Below, in pieces: positions 25,173 through 32,692 of a stretch of 64,000 nucleotides of DNA (its first letter is position 1; the number at the start of each line of letters is the position of its first letter). A model generated the notes under the pieces. That model saw nothing but the letters and a program-made list of their open reading frames with translations. It was not told the origin of the DNA and ran no database searches. The stretch lies in NCBI RefSeq assembly GCF_007991275.1, contig NZ_BJYA01000003.1:1-64000 (forward strand), read 5' to 3'. This stretch comes from Alkalibacillus haloalkaliphilus (GTDB lineage: Bacteria; Bacillota; Bacilli; Bacillales; Alkalibacillaceae). The position numbers and the translations under genes were made by a program.

Positions 25173-26228
25173 CTACTTACGTGTATGCTTCTTAATCTCT
25201 GGTAGTATTTCAGACCCGATTAGGTCAATGTTACGTTTTAATTGGTCAAACGGCATGCCACCAAAGTCCATTTGGGCAATATAACGTTGATGACCAAACA
25301 ATTCGTGCTGATATAAAATTTTCTCAATAATTTGTTGTGGACTACCAATATTCATCACGTTGTGTGGATCAACACCTTGAGCAAAGTTTTGCTTCGGAAA
25401 TCCTTGTCCATTTGTCTTTTTCATACCTTCATTAATATGAGGATACAATTCTTTAAGTGCTTGTTGTGATGTTTCAGCTGCATAGAAAAAGCCAGCTGTA
25501 GCAATCGGTAATTGTTCTGGGTCGTAACCGTTCATGCTAGCCGCTTCACGATAAGCATCAACTGTTCGCTTGAATACAGTTGCCGGACCGCCTAAATGCG
25601 CCATGAACATCGGAACGCCAGCATAACCTGCTTTTACAGCACTCGTTGGCGAACCACCTACCGCACGCCAAATAGGCATCCAACCATCTTTTGGACGCGG
25701 TAATACGTGGGCATCTTTAAGCGGAGCGCGGTGCTTGCCACTCCAATTAACGACCTCTTCTTCATTAATTTTACGTAATAACTCAAACTTCTCTTCATAT
25801 AGCTCTTCATAATCTCTTAAGTTATAGCCTAACAATTCAAAGTTCCCAACACGAGATGCTCGTCCAGCTACAATCTCTGCACGACCTTTTGAAATCAAAT
25901 CAATTGTTGCGAAATCTTCATATACACGCACTGGGTCCAACGTGCTAATAATCGTCGATGAACTTGCAATTTTTATTTTCTCAGTTGCTTGTGCAATTGC
26001 ACTTAATACAACTGAATGAGCTTGTGTTGTAAAATAATCTTGGTGACTTTCTCCAACACTAAAGAAATCGATACCAGCTTGTTCTGCTAATTGTGATAGT
26101 TCTATAATTTCATGTATCCGTTGTTCTGCTGGTATACGCTCTCCTGTATTTGGGTTTGGCAAATGATCGCCTAACGTATATAATCCAAACTCTAGACCGT
26201 TATCAGGGTTAATACGGTATTTTTCCAT
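25173..26228 (-). CDS. Luciferase-like (LLM class) flavin-dependent monooxygenase
   Basis: 351 residues of the bacterial luciferase TIM-barrel family, which uses reduced flavin and oxygen. Visible are FGLYTLGDHLPNP, GVGESHQDYF-type FSVGESH, the family motif EDFATIDLISKGRAEIVAGR and the middle insert PIWRAVGGSPTSAVKAG. The ATG at 26228 is chosen over an ATG 18 bases upstream because GGAAGGA lies between them at good spacing. It forms an operon with the FMN reductase and diverges from an HxlR regulator. The substrate is unknown. Confidence 0.88.
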   Translation of the reverse strand: MEKYRINPDNGLEFGLYTLGDHLPNPNTGERIPAEQRIHEIIELSQLAEQAGIDFFSVGESHQDYFTTQAHSVVLSAIAQATEKIKIASSSTIISTLDPVRVYEDFATIDLISKGRAEIVAGRASRVGNFELLGYNLRDYEELYEEKFELLRKINEEEVVNWSGKHRAPLKDAHVLPRPKDGWMPIWRAVGGSPTSAVKAGYAGVPMFMAHLGGPATVFKRTVDAYREAASMNGYDPEQLPIATAGFFYAAETSQQALKELYPHINEGMKKTNGQGFPKQNFAQGVDPHNVMNIGSPQQIIEKILYQHELFGHQRYIAQMDFGGMPFDQLKRNIDLIGSEILPEIKKHTRK

Positions 26229-26329
26229 GATGATCAGTCCTTCCATCCTTTTGTTTCTCTTTATTTTATCTTACAATAATATTATCTATTAAAACTATCG
26301 CAAATGAAAGTACGCACTTTTTTGAACCA

Positions 26330-26351
26330 TAGTATACTAAAAGATACTGTA
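26330..26351 (+). promoter_or_regulatory. Candidate HxlR operator
   Basis: An imperfect inverted repeat in the divergent promoter region, TAGTATACT and GATACTGTA separated by AAAA, ending 15 bases before the HxlR gene start. The AGTATAC/GATACT half-site pattern resembles known HxlR-family operators. Autoregulation and control of the flavoenzyme operon are inferred. Confidence 0.4.
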
Positions 26352-26366
26352 AAGGAGTTTTACAAA

Positions 26367-26714
26367 ATGGAAGAACGTCACCCAGAATTATGTCGAGTTG
26401 AGGATGCATTAAGTATTCTCGTTGGTAAATGGAAACCGATCATATTGTTACACTTATTACAAGAAGATACACACCGCTTCAATGAACTGAAACGAAAATT
26501 ACCTGGCATTACACAGAAGATGCTAACGAAACAACTTCGCGAATTAGAAGAGGAAGACATTGTCGAACGTACGGTCTATCCTCAGGTCCCACCTAAAGTG
26601 GAGTACGCCATTAGTGAATATGGTCGTAGCTTAGAACCGATTCTTGAAGCTATGCATGAATGGGGCCAAAATCATACTCTACGAAAAAACCAAAAAAACA
26701 AGGATGAAAGTTAA
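26367..26714 (+). CDS. HxlR-family winged-helix regulator
   Basis: 115 residues, a MarR-like winged helix: [45 protein letters not shown] and the wing [17 protein letters not shown] cysteine at position 9 ([10 protein letters not shown]) occupies the place of the redox-sensing cysteine of B. subtilis HypR, YodB and CatR, which respond to quinones, aldehydes or disulfide stress. The start is ATG 26367 behind AAAGGAG; the open frame extends further upstream through the promoter. It is divergent from the flavoenzyme pair, its likely target. Confidence 0.88.
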   Translation: MEERHPELCRVEDALSILVGKWKPIILLHLLQEDTHRFNELKRKLPGITQKMLTKQLRELEEEDIVERTVYPQVPPKVEYAISEYGRSLEPILEAMHEWGQNHTLRKNQKNKDES

Positions 26715-26729
26715 AGCTCATCCTTGTTT
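26696..26729 (+). terminator. Bidirectional terminator between HxlR gene and convergent unknown gene
   Basis: A 12-base stem (AAACAAGGATGA with TCATCCTTGTTT) and a 10-base loop. The hxlR stop codon lies inside the hairpin and the last codons of the convergent gene touch it. Confidence 0.8.
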
Positions 26730-27330
26730 ATTCTAACTCCTCATTTAAGTAATTTAATAAATCCGTTAACTCTTCATACCTTTCATCACTAATGACATCA
26801 TAATAAAGAAAGTCGGGTTTATAATCTTGCTTCAACCTTTCATTCAACGCTTGAATGTCTTGCTCAACATCTCCAATTGACTTAATATAACGTTCTTGAA
26901 TCGTTAAATTTGAATAACTATGATCAAACTTGACTTGGTCATTTAATATTTGACCTGTGAATTTTGGGTGTAACTTATTTTTATCTTCTAAAAATAGTGT
27001 GTGATCACTAACAATCTCATCGTGACTATATACCCTTAAAGTTAAATCAAGCGTATCATTAATGACTAATTCTGCTCTTCTTTGTCCGAGTGTTGCAACA
27101 ATATAAACATTGCTATCAGATAAATGAAAATCTCGTTCAATAAAATAATCTTTAAACTGTTGCAATGCCTCTTGCACCTTTTCAAACTTCGCTTGGCGAT
27201 AATATTTTGAATCAGCTAATCTTTGATTAACCTTATGATAGTGCTTATAAGCTTTCTTTAAATTACGCTCTAGCTCTGACAACTCTAAATCAATATGCAC
27301 CATTTCTTTCGCATGATCAAAAAATCCCAT
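26728..27330 (-). CDS. Unknown coiled-coil protein
   Basis: 200 residues, charged, probably cytosolic. An N-terminal helix (LELSELERNLKKAYKHYHKVNQRL) and a C-terminal helix (IGDVEQDIQALNERLKQDY) are coiled-coil-like and flank a beta-rich middle. No family is recognised. The chosen start is ATG 27330, at proper spacing from GGGGGG; an in-frame GTG two codons upstream is too close to it. It is monocistronic, between divergent or convergent neighbours. Confidence 0.7.
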   Translation of the reverse strand: MGFFDHAKEMVHIDLELSELERNLKKAYKHYHKVNQRLADSKYYRQAKFEKVQEALQQFKDYFIERDFHLSDSNVYIVATLGQRRAELVINDTLDLTLRVYSHDEIVSDHTLFLEDKNKLHPKFTGQILNDQVKFDHSYSNLTIQERYIKSIGDVEQDIQALNERLKQDYKPDFLYYDVISDERYEELTDLLNYLNEELE

Positions 27331-27534
27331 TCTCACATCCCCCCTACTTCATAATTACGCCTATGTTTTATCGTATATTCTTGTCTTATAACGATTTTAT
27401 AAACTATTAATCTATTAGAAGTTGAAGGAATTGAAATAGAAACGAAAAGAGAGCAAAAATAATAGGTTATATATATTAGAAAGACTACTCCCTTCCTCAT
27501 ATACTATAGTAATAGTTTTGGGGGAGGTTTTATT

Positions 27535-27792
27535 ATGCGATATTGTCGTTTTTGCTTACCTGGATACCGTTACTGTGGACCAGGTTGTAGTGGTCCAGGC
27601 AAACCTGTCAATAAGGTTGACCGAGCCTGCCGTCAACATGATGAATGCTATTATACAGGGATTAACAGAAAAAAGTGTGATCAAACATTCATTCGTGAAC
27701 TAGACCGTTTATCAAGCAGATGCACACGCGAAGCTCGACACGCTCGTACCATTCGCAACGTTATGAAAATACGGCAATTGTTTTACTGGTAA
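27535..27792 (+). CDS. Small cysteine-rich phospholipase A2-like protein
   Basis: 85 residues. The N-terminal half, PGYRYCGPGCSGPGKPVNKVD then CRQHDECYY, has the calcium-binding glycine loop and the catalytic His35-Asp36 pair of the phospholipase A2 superfamily. The spacing (GYxYxGPG, then PVNxVD, then HD) is especially like the phospholipase domain of parvovirus capsid proteins. Eight cysteines suggest disulfides or metal binding, yet no signal peptide is visible. The C-terminal half is basic and helical. It has a very strong GGGGGAGG ribosome binding site. Enzyme activity is inferred from motifs only. Confidence 0.7.
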   Translation: MRYCRFCLPGYRYCGPGCSGPGKPVNKVDRACRQHDECYYTGINRKKCDQTFIRELDRLSSRCTREARHARTIRNVMKIRQLFYW

Positions 27793-27794
27793 AA

Positions 27795-27828
27795 AAACAA
27801 AAGGCTGCATATAAACAGCCTTTTGTTT
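27795..27828 (+). terminator. Bidirectional terminator
   Basis: A 13-base perfect stem (AAACAAAAGGCTG with CAGCCTTTTGTTT) and an 8-base loop. It serves the phospholipase-like gene and the convergent LLM oxidoreductase. Confidence 0.9.
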
Positions 27829-27835
27829 GTATATA

Positions 27836-28837
27836 CTATTTTCCGTCTACAACTTCTTTCAAGATTTCGAATGATCGGATTTGTTTTTCTCGGTCATAAA
27901 TATACGTAATTGCCATGATTTCATCAACATCGAACTGTTCTTGGAAACTTGTTAATTGGCGTTTGACGGTTTCTTTACTACCAATTAGTGAAGCACTCGT
28001 CATCGAATCAACGATTTGTTTTTCTGATGCTTTGTAATAGTCTTCAATGTTGTCGATTGGTGGGTTTAATGGCGTTTGCGTCCCTCTTACAACGTTTAAG
28101 AAAAATTGTTCTAACGTCGTTTTCTCGCGGATCGCCTCTTCATCTGATTCTGCTGCAATAACATTTAAACAAACCATCATATATGGCCCGTCTAAATACT
28201 CTGATGGCTCAAACTGATCACGGTAGATTTTAATAGCCTCTGCCATGTGACGAGGAGCAAAGTGTGCTGCAAATGCATATGGCAATCCTAATTTCGCTGC
28301 TAGCCGAGCAGAATCTGTTGAAGAACCTAAAATATAGACAGGGATATTCGAATCAACGCCTGGATAAGCCTTCACAAACCCTTGTTTCTCAAGCGGTCCG
28401 AAATACTTTAAAATCTCTTGCACATCATTTGGGAAGTCATGAACAGAATCATGTTTAGAACGTCTAATAGCACTTGCTGTTAGTTGATCAGTACCAGGTG
28501 CTCGTCCTAACCCAAGGTCTAGTCGATTAGGATAAATCGTCTCCATCGTTCCAAACTGTTCAGAAACTATTAATGGTGAATGATTTGGAAGCATCACACC
28601 ACCTGATCCGACACGGATGTTCTTTGTATGTTCTAACGTATGTTTCATTAACATCGTTGTCGCAGAGCTGACTAATGTTGATGTATTGTGGTGTTCTGCA
28701 ATCCAATACCTTTCATATCCTAGTTCTTCAGTTGCTTGAGCTAATTCAACCATCGCATCAATCGCTTCTTTAGCCCCTTCACCTTTTCTAATGGGAACTA
28801 AATTTAATACAGATAACGGAATATTTATATTACTCAT
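27836..28837 (-). CDS. Luciferase-like (LLM class) oxidoreductase, YceB-like group
   Basis: 333 residues. The start INIPLSVLNLVPIRKGE and the motifs YWIAEHHN, GSGGVMLPNHSPL, RLDLGLGRAPGTDQ and YILGSSTDSARLAAKLGLPY define the luciferase-like subgroup common in Bacilli (YceB/YvbT type). It is a flavin-dependent oxidoreductase of unknown substrate, and a second, distant paralogue of the LLM enzyme about 2 kb away. The start is ATG 28837 behind AAAGGAC; the open frame continues 11 codons upstream. Monocistronic. Confidence 0.9.
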   Translation of the reverse strand: MSNINIPLSVLNLVPIRKGEGAKEAIDAMVELAQATEELGYERYWIAEHHNTSTLVSSATTMLMKHTLEHTKNIRVGSGGVMLPNHSPLIVSEQFGTMETIYPNRLDLGLGRAPGTDQLTASAIRRSKHDSVHDFPNDVQEILKYFGPLEKQGFVKAYPGVDSNIPVYILGSSTDSARLAAKLGLPYAFAAHFAPRHMAEAIKIYRDQFEPSEYLDGPYMMVCLNVIAAESDEEAIREKTTLEQFFLNVVRGTQTPLNPPIDNIEDYYKASEKQIVDSMTSASLIGSKETVKRQLTSFQEQFDVDEIMAITYIYDREKQIRSFEILKEVVDGK

Positions 28838-29042
28838 ATTCAAAAGTCCTTTCATTGTTGGAATGTTCATTACAATCGTATCAGCTTGTTCATCAACTTT
28901 AAATTAATTTGCTTTTGTACAATAATATTATCCTTCATTACACCATTTTTAATAGAAACGCTTTAATTGATCAACTTGTCTTATCTCACTTAAGTAGAAC
29001 TTTCATAGAATAATACAGGGTTATAATTAAGGGGGGACTTAA

Positions 29043-29426
29043 ATGACATTAAGAATTATGAAACTACACATTGAGGCTGAAACAAGTGTAAACACCGAAC
29101 CTAATTCAACTAAATTCTTCTATATTACTGATGCTGAAACAGCACCGGACTCTACTTTATCAATTGATGCTGCTGATTTCTTTGATGATACTGGTACAGC
29201 AGTAACAGAACTACCTGAGTTAGAAGAACACAATAGTTATTATAATGTTTACATTAACGGTGTTTTACAAATGGATGATATTTCTGTTTATACACCTGGA
29301 GAAACGCAGACTGGTTCATTAGATATTAATGTACCTGACGAAGGTGAATCAATTTTAGAAGGTGTACCAGTAGTATTAGAGGTTGTTAACTTCACACCAA
29401 CTTCCGATACAGATATAGCAACATAA
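29043..29426 (+). CDS. DUF4183 domain protein
   Basis: 127 residues with a C-terminal DUF4183 domain (YYNVYINGVLQ, then a beta-rich stretch ending GVPVVLEVVNF) and an acidic N-terminal half. DUF4183 proteins are typical of spore-forming Bacillaceae and often accompany spore-surface genes; the function is not established. A strong GGGGGGA site precedes the ATG. A CATAGAATA (29004-29012) could be a sigma-K -10, but the -35 is poor. It faces a second DUF4183 gene, and the 3' flanks of both are inverted copies of each other. Confidence 0.8.
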   Translation: MTLRIMKLHIEAETSVNTEPNSTKFFYITDAETAPDSTLSIDAADFFDDTGTAVTELPELEEHNSYYNVYINGVLQMDDISVYTPGETQTGSLDINVPDEGESILEGVPVVLEVVNFTPTSDTDIAT

Positions 29427-29496
29427 AAAGAAATAGAGGGATCCTATTTTATTAAGTAGTTCCGATACTGTGGAGAAACAATACAATTAACACATC

Positions 29497-29526
29497 AAAC
29501 AGCATATTAATTGGTATGCTGTTTTT
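29497..29526 (+). terminator. Terminator of the first DUF4183 gene
   Basis: A 10-base stem (AAACAGCATA with TATGCTGTTT) and an 8-base loop, then TT. It lies inside the inverted-repeat element. Confidence 0.75.
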
Positions 29527-29678
29527 CATTGGTATAGCAACATTTATTGATAAATAGCAAGCTAAATAACAACCTAAATATCATTACGACAATAGCTATT
29601 GTCGCTTTGCGAATTGAGGTGCGATTTGCTATACTAATCCGACTTAAAATTCAAGAAAAACGTTGTCACATCAATAAA

Positions 29679-29718
29679 AAATAGAGTGCTAAAACCGTTG
29701 CGATTTTGCACTCTATTT
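29679..29718. terminator. Stem-loop, probable terminator
   Basis: An 11-base stem (AAATAGAGTGC with GCACTCTATTT) extended inward by AAAA/TTTT. A-rich DNA flanks its left side, so it would terminate minus-strand transcription from the second DUF4183 gene. Confidence 0.55.
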
Positions 29719-29784
29719 CGCTTGTTATTTTGTATTTTCTCCACCAAAACGGAACTACTTACTATTTTATGGGCCCTCTATTTC

Positions 29785-30153
29785 TTATTGATAGAGGGCA
29801 ATATACTGTAAAATTATAGGCGCTCCCTCTATTGGGGCATCATTAGTATTTAATGTTAGCCTCCCTTCTACAACATTGTAAGTATTAGGAGGTTGTAACA
29901 CACCGTTAATATATAAATTTATTATTGAAAATTTATTCGGGTTCAAAATGCCACAATTGCCATACTCGGTTAATTCATCACTATTCGTATATACTTTTCG
30001 CACTCCGTCGGAACGAGTATTATACTGATAAGTCTTACCTTTCATAGGTTCTTTACTCACCTTTAACCTTAAAATTAAGTCAATGGTTGTCGTTTGCCAA
30101 TCGTATACTTGCTTAGTTGATATAACTTGCCGCTTCTTTGACCGTTTTTTCAC
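29785..30153 (-). CDS. DUF4183 domain protein, basic N-terminus
   Basis: 122 residues. The C-terminal DUF4183 domain (NLYINGVLQPPNTYNVVEG, then TLNTNDAPIEGAPIILQYI) is clear. The N-terminus is strongly basic (KKRSKKRQ), unlike the acidic paralogue it faces. The chosen start is GTG 30153, nine bases after GAGGAAG; an in-frame GTG three codons upstream overlaps the ribosome binding site. A sigma-K-like promoter precedes it, suggesting expression in the mother cell late in sporulation and a spore-layer location (inference). Confidence 0.8.
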   Translation of the reverse strand: MKKRSKKRQVISTKQVYDWQTTTIDLILRLKVSKEPMKGKTYQYNTRSDGVRKVYTNSDELTEYGNCGILNPNKFSIINLYINGVLQPPNTYNVVEGRLTLNTNDAPIEGAPIILQYIALYQ

Positions 30154-30178
30154 CCGATTCACCTTCCTCTACTACTAT

Positions 30179-30206
30179 TAACTTATGCAAAACTTTAAAA
30201 GGTGTT
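30179..30206 (-). promoter_or_regulatory. Sigma-K-like promoter of the second DUF4183 gene
   Basis: On the minus strand AACA (30203-30206), 14 bases, GCATAAGTTA (30179-30188). The -10 is a perfect match to the sigma-K consensus gCATAnnnTA, and the -35 fits mACm. Confidence 0.55.
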
Positions 30207-30274
30207 TGGCCATTCAACGAGGTAGAAACACTGTGCGATTTAATTATTTTCCCTTCATAACACTTATTAAACCA

Positions 30275-30303
30275 AACAAAAGACTGAAACTAACCATAAT
30301 ATA
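30275..30303 (+). promoter_or_regulatory. Sigma-K-like promoter of the frameshifted surface-protein gene
   Basis: AACA (30275-30278), 15 to 16 bases, CATAATATA (30295-30303). It fits the sigma-K pattern mACm/CATAnnnTA and ends about 35 bases before the start codon. Confidence 0.5.
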
Positions 30304-30338
30304 TTAAAGCATTTAATAGAAAGGAGGGCGTAATCACA

Positions 30339-30596
30339 ATGAGCAGAGAAATTTGCTCCATTATAGAAAACAATGGAACAGTTAATTGTTATTTGACCGA
30401 CCAATTTGGGATACCCTTACCTGTTAATGAAGGAATTGAATGTGCCGAAGTTGATCCTAATAGGCGTCGTGATGTCAATGTAACATTACCGTCTGGGGAA
30501 GTCACGACGCTTCAAGAAGTCACACTGTTTAAACGAGGCTTTATTGTAATCGAAGCTTTTGATAACGAAGCTAGGCGTAGCCTTTACAACGGTTAA
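30339..30596 (+). CDS. 5' part of a frameshifted surface/spore protein gene
   Basis: 85 codons from an ATG behind AAGGAGGG to a TAA. The protein is beta-rich with an N-terminal CSIIENNGTVNCYLTDQ and no signal peptide, and ends abruptly in EAFDNEARRSLYNG. The next frame overlaps by 38 bases and continues with GVAFTTVNIEP. Removing one base near 30572 (in GAAGCTAGGC) would join the two as EAFDNEAGVAFTTV, a smooth beta-strand continuation. So this is most likely the 5' half of one gene of about 371 codons broken by a +1 insertion, a sequencing error or, less likely, programmed frameshifting. Confidence 0.65.
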   Translation: MSREICSIIENNGTVNCYLTDQFGIPLPVNEGIECAEVDPNRRRDVNVTLPSGEVTTLQEVTLFKRGFIVIEAFDNEARRSLYNG

Positions 30597-31455
30597 TATA
30601 GAGCCAGACACTCCACCTACACAAGTAACAATCACCGCAACAACAACAGTAGACGGTGAAGACTTAGGGGAAACAATAGTACTGACTGTAGGTTGTGAGG
30701 ACCGAAATTGTGCAATTACAATTGAAGCACCAGCACTTATTACGTGTGAAGGGGAAATTACGGGTACCGTAACGTGTGACGGTATAGCAGTTGAAGATGC
30801 TGTAGTAGAATTTAATAATTTTCCTATCGTCGGTGAATTTAACCCAAATCCAGCTACAACCGATGGATCAGGGAATTATTCCACCACACTAACAGTTCCC
30901 GAATCAACCCCACTTATATCAACTGTTATTATGGCTACAACGACGGTTAATGGTGAAACAATTACAGCAATGGTTAGTCTTCATATAGAGTGTCCGTTAG
31001 AGGAATGCCCATGCAAATATAGAATTGGAATTCAAGGTAACGCAGCGCCAGCAACTGTTAATGTAACCCAACAAAGTACGCCGACAACTTTCCAAGGGAC
31101 AATCAATGTTACTGCTATTCAATGCTTTACGGCGAGTGCTATGTGTAATCCAGCTATAAACAACTTTAATATTTCTTTCGGATCAGGCGGAAATACGATT
31201 AATTTTGTGATGGGTAGAAGGATCAACATAGCGTGTGATGGCAACAACTTCGCTAGAGTTCACGGTGTCGCTAATGCGACTGGCAATGTATTTAATGGTA
31301 TTTTTGATGTATTAATAGAACTGCAAATTAGTCCTTCCAACATTGGAACGTGGACGATTATTGCTTCTGACTTACACGGCAATACTTTCTCAACAACTTT
31401 TTCCGCTATAGTAAGCCCAGCGACGTTCATTGGCGACTGTTCAGATGTCCCATAA
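30559..31455 (+). CDS. 3' part of a frameshifted Ig-like repeat protein gene
   Basis: Open from a TTG at 30559, which has no ribosome binding site, so it is not a natural start. It encodes tandem Ig-like/Big-type beta domains with related repeats (ITATTTVDGEDLGETIVLTV and IMATTTVNGETITAMVSL) and a TTDGSGNYSTTLTVPE motif typical of such domains. A threonine/asparagine-rich C-terminal domain with about ten scattered cysteines follows. There is no LPXTG or membrane anchor. With the sigma-K-like promoter and DUF4183 neighbours, a cysteine-cross-linked spore coat or exosporium protein is plausible but unproven. Confidence 0.6.
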   Translation: MITKLGVAFTTVNIEPDTPPTQVTITATTTVDGEDLGETIVLTVGCEDRNCAITIEAPALITCEGEITGTVTCDGIAVEDAVVEFNNFPIVGEFNPNPATTDGSGNYSTTLTVPESTPLISTVIMATTTVNGETITAMVSLHIECPLEECPCKYRIGIQGNAAPATVNVTQQSTPTTFQGTINVTAIQCFTASAMCNPAINNFNISFGSGGNTINFVMGRRINIACDGNNFARVHGVANATGNVFNGIFDVLIELQISPSNIGTWTIIASDLHGNTFSTTFSAIVSPATFIGDCSDVP

Positions 31456-31456
31456 T

Positions 31457-31488
31457 AAAGACTCCAATCAATTGAGATTGGTGTCTTT
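31457..31488 (+). terminator. Bidirectional terminator
   Basis: A 13-base stem (AAAGACTCCAATC with GATTGGTGTCTTT, one mismatch) and a 6-base loop, between the frameshifted gene and the convergent DUF4198 gene. Confidence 0.8.
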
Positions 31489-31490
31489 AT

Positions 31491-32288
31491 TTACTCAGAT
31501 TCTTCATCATTATACTCTTCATTAACGACAAATGTCATCGTCGCTTCGTATTCTATACCGTCCTGCTCAAATTCTGCTCTGATTAAATAGTAGTCCGCAT
31601 CCGCTGTTTCCCAAGCAATTTTGCCATTCAAATCTGTAACTAGCTGCAAGTCTTTAGACGTGCTTCGTTGGATTACAGCGACTTCTTCGTCTTCTACTGG
31701 CTCTCCATCAAACATTAATTGTGCAGTTACATAATCACCTGACTGAACGGTTAAAGGGTTAAACAGTGGTACGATCTCCCCTCTGTTACTCACTTGTGGT
31801 TCATCAAATCCTGTTAGTTGATTCATCTCACTTAACGTCGGATTTTCTTTCGCACCAATAAAAGATTTAGCCGTCCTCACTGTAGCCTTTTCCTGTTCTC
31901 CGTACTTAAAATCTCCTTTTGCAATAACTGTATATAACCCTTCTTCTTCTACAGTAAACGAACCGTTATAAAAGTTATTTAATCCGGCACGGTCATCATC
32001 TACTTCTGAAACTTCACCCATATAGTAAAATTCATCTGTCACATTCACCTCTTCGTTAGAAGGGGTTTTGACAACAATTTTAGAATCTTGAATTCCCCAA
32101 TTACGGTCAATTCGATAACTCGTATGTTGATCAGAGTGATTGCCTAAATATAAACTAACATATGCATTCTGACTTGTTTCAACCATTGGGTTATTGGATT
32201 CAATCCAACCATTGTGCGCAAAAGTTGTAATGGATGACAATAATATTAAAAGAAATGCTACACTTACTGACATGAACTTTTTACTCAT
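31491..32288 (-). CDS. Exported DUF4198-type protein
   Basis: 265 residues. A signal peptide (MSKKFMSVSVAFLLILLSSITTFA) is followed by HNGWIESNNP, matching the start of DUF4198 proteins, which begin their mature form with a histidine and are often encoded near metal-uptake genes. The rest is beta-rich with two Ig-like modules (GLYTVIAKGDF, LVTDLNGKIAWETADADYYLI). Cleavage after TFA would expose His as residue 1, a possible metal ligand. The start is ATG 32288; an upstream in-frame GTG lies in the GAGGTG site. No metal transporter is adjacent. Confidence 0.7.
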   Translation of the reverse strand: MSKKFMSVSVAFLLILLSSITTFAHNGWIESNNPMVETSQNAYVSLYLGNHSDQHTSYRIDRNWGIQDSKIVVKTPSNEEVNVTDEFYYMGEVSEVDDDRAGLNNFYNGSFTVEEEGLYTVIAKGDFKYGEQEKATVRTAKSFIGAKENPTLSEMNQLTGFDEPQVSNRGEIVPLFNPLTVQSGDYVTAQLMFDGEPVEDEEVAVIQRSTSKDLQLVTDLNGKIAWETADADYYLIRAEFEQDGIEYEATMTFVVNEEYNDEESE

Positions 32289-32428
32289 CAGTGACACCTC
32301 ACAAAATCAATCTCACTTTGTAGCGTTCCAAAAATGATTGATAATATCCTGAAATATACTTCTTGTATTCATAATGTGACCGTTCTTACAAACACTAAAG
32401 CGTAATGAATACATGAGGAGGCATTATT

Positions 32429-32686
32429 ATGAACGAAGGACATGAAGACATTATAACGGTTTACGATGAAGAAGGTTTAGAGAAGGAATTTTCAGTTGCT
32501 GGTATGTTTGACATGCATGAACAATCATACGCTTTATTAAAAGATGAAAATGAAGTGTTTGTCATGCGTGTCGAAGAAGAAGGTGACGATCAATATTTAG
32601 TAAAGATTACAGACCCAGATGAAAGAGCATCCATTTTAGAAGCGTATGAGATCGCAACTGAAGCAGAGTTTGGTGAGGAGTCCTAA
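32429..32686 (+). CDS. DUF1292 family protein (YrzB-like)
   Basis: 85 residues, very acidic, with the DUF1292 pattern ITVYDEEGLEKEFSV, SYALLKDENEVFVMRVEEE and YLVKITDPDE. This is a small cytosolic family widespread in Firmicutes with no known activity. YrzB in B. subtilis sits in another context, so this is probably a paralogue. GAGGAGG precedes the ATG. The next gene starts seven bases after its stop. Confidence 0.8.
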   Translation: MNEGHEDIITVYDEEGLEKEFSVAGMFDMHEQSYALLKDENEVFVMRVEEEGDDQYLVKITDPDERASILEAYEIATEAEFGEES

Positions 32687-32692
32687 CTCAAT

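Larger units (their letters stand above)
29428..29786. repeat. 359-bp element bounded by inverted repeats, between two DUF4183 genes
   Basis: The left arm 29428-29493 and the right arm 29724-29786 are inverted copies. Over the outer 51 bases they align without gaps, with blocks AAGAAATAGAGGG, TAAGTAGTTCCG and GTGGAGAAA identical. Each arm begins at the stop codon of its adjacent DUF4183 gene. Between the arms lie three hairpins: a terminator at 29497-29526 (AAACAGCATA stem), a perfect 18-base palindrome at 29587-29604 and a stem-loop at 29679-29718 (AAATAGAGTGC stem). There is no ORF inside and no clear target-site duplication. It could be a MITE-like repeat or an inverted duplication of the gene ends. 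Confidence 0.6.

Noticed and set aside
27504..27515. CATANNNTA-like -10 before the phospholipase A2-like gene as a sigma-K promoter
   Set aside because: No suitable mACm -35 at the right distance; the -10 pattern is common in AT-rich DNA.
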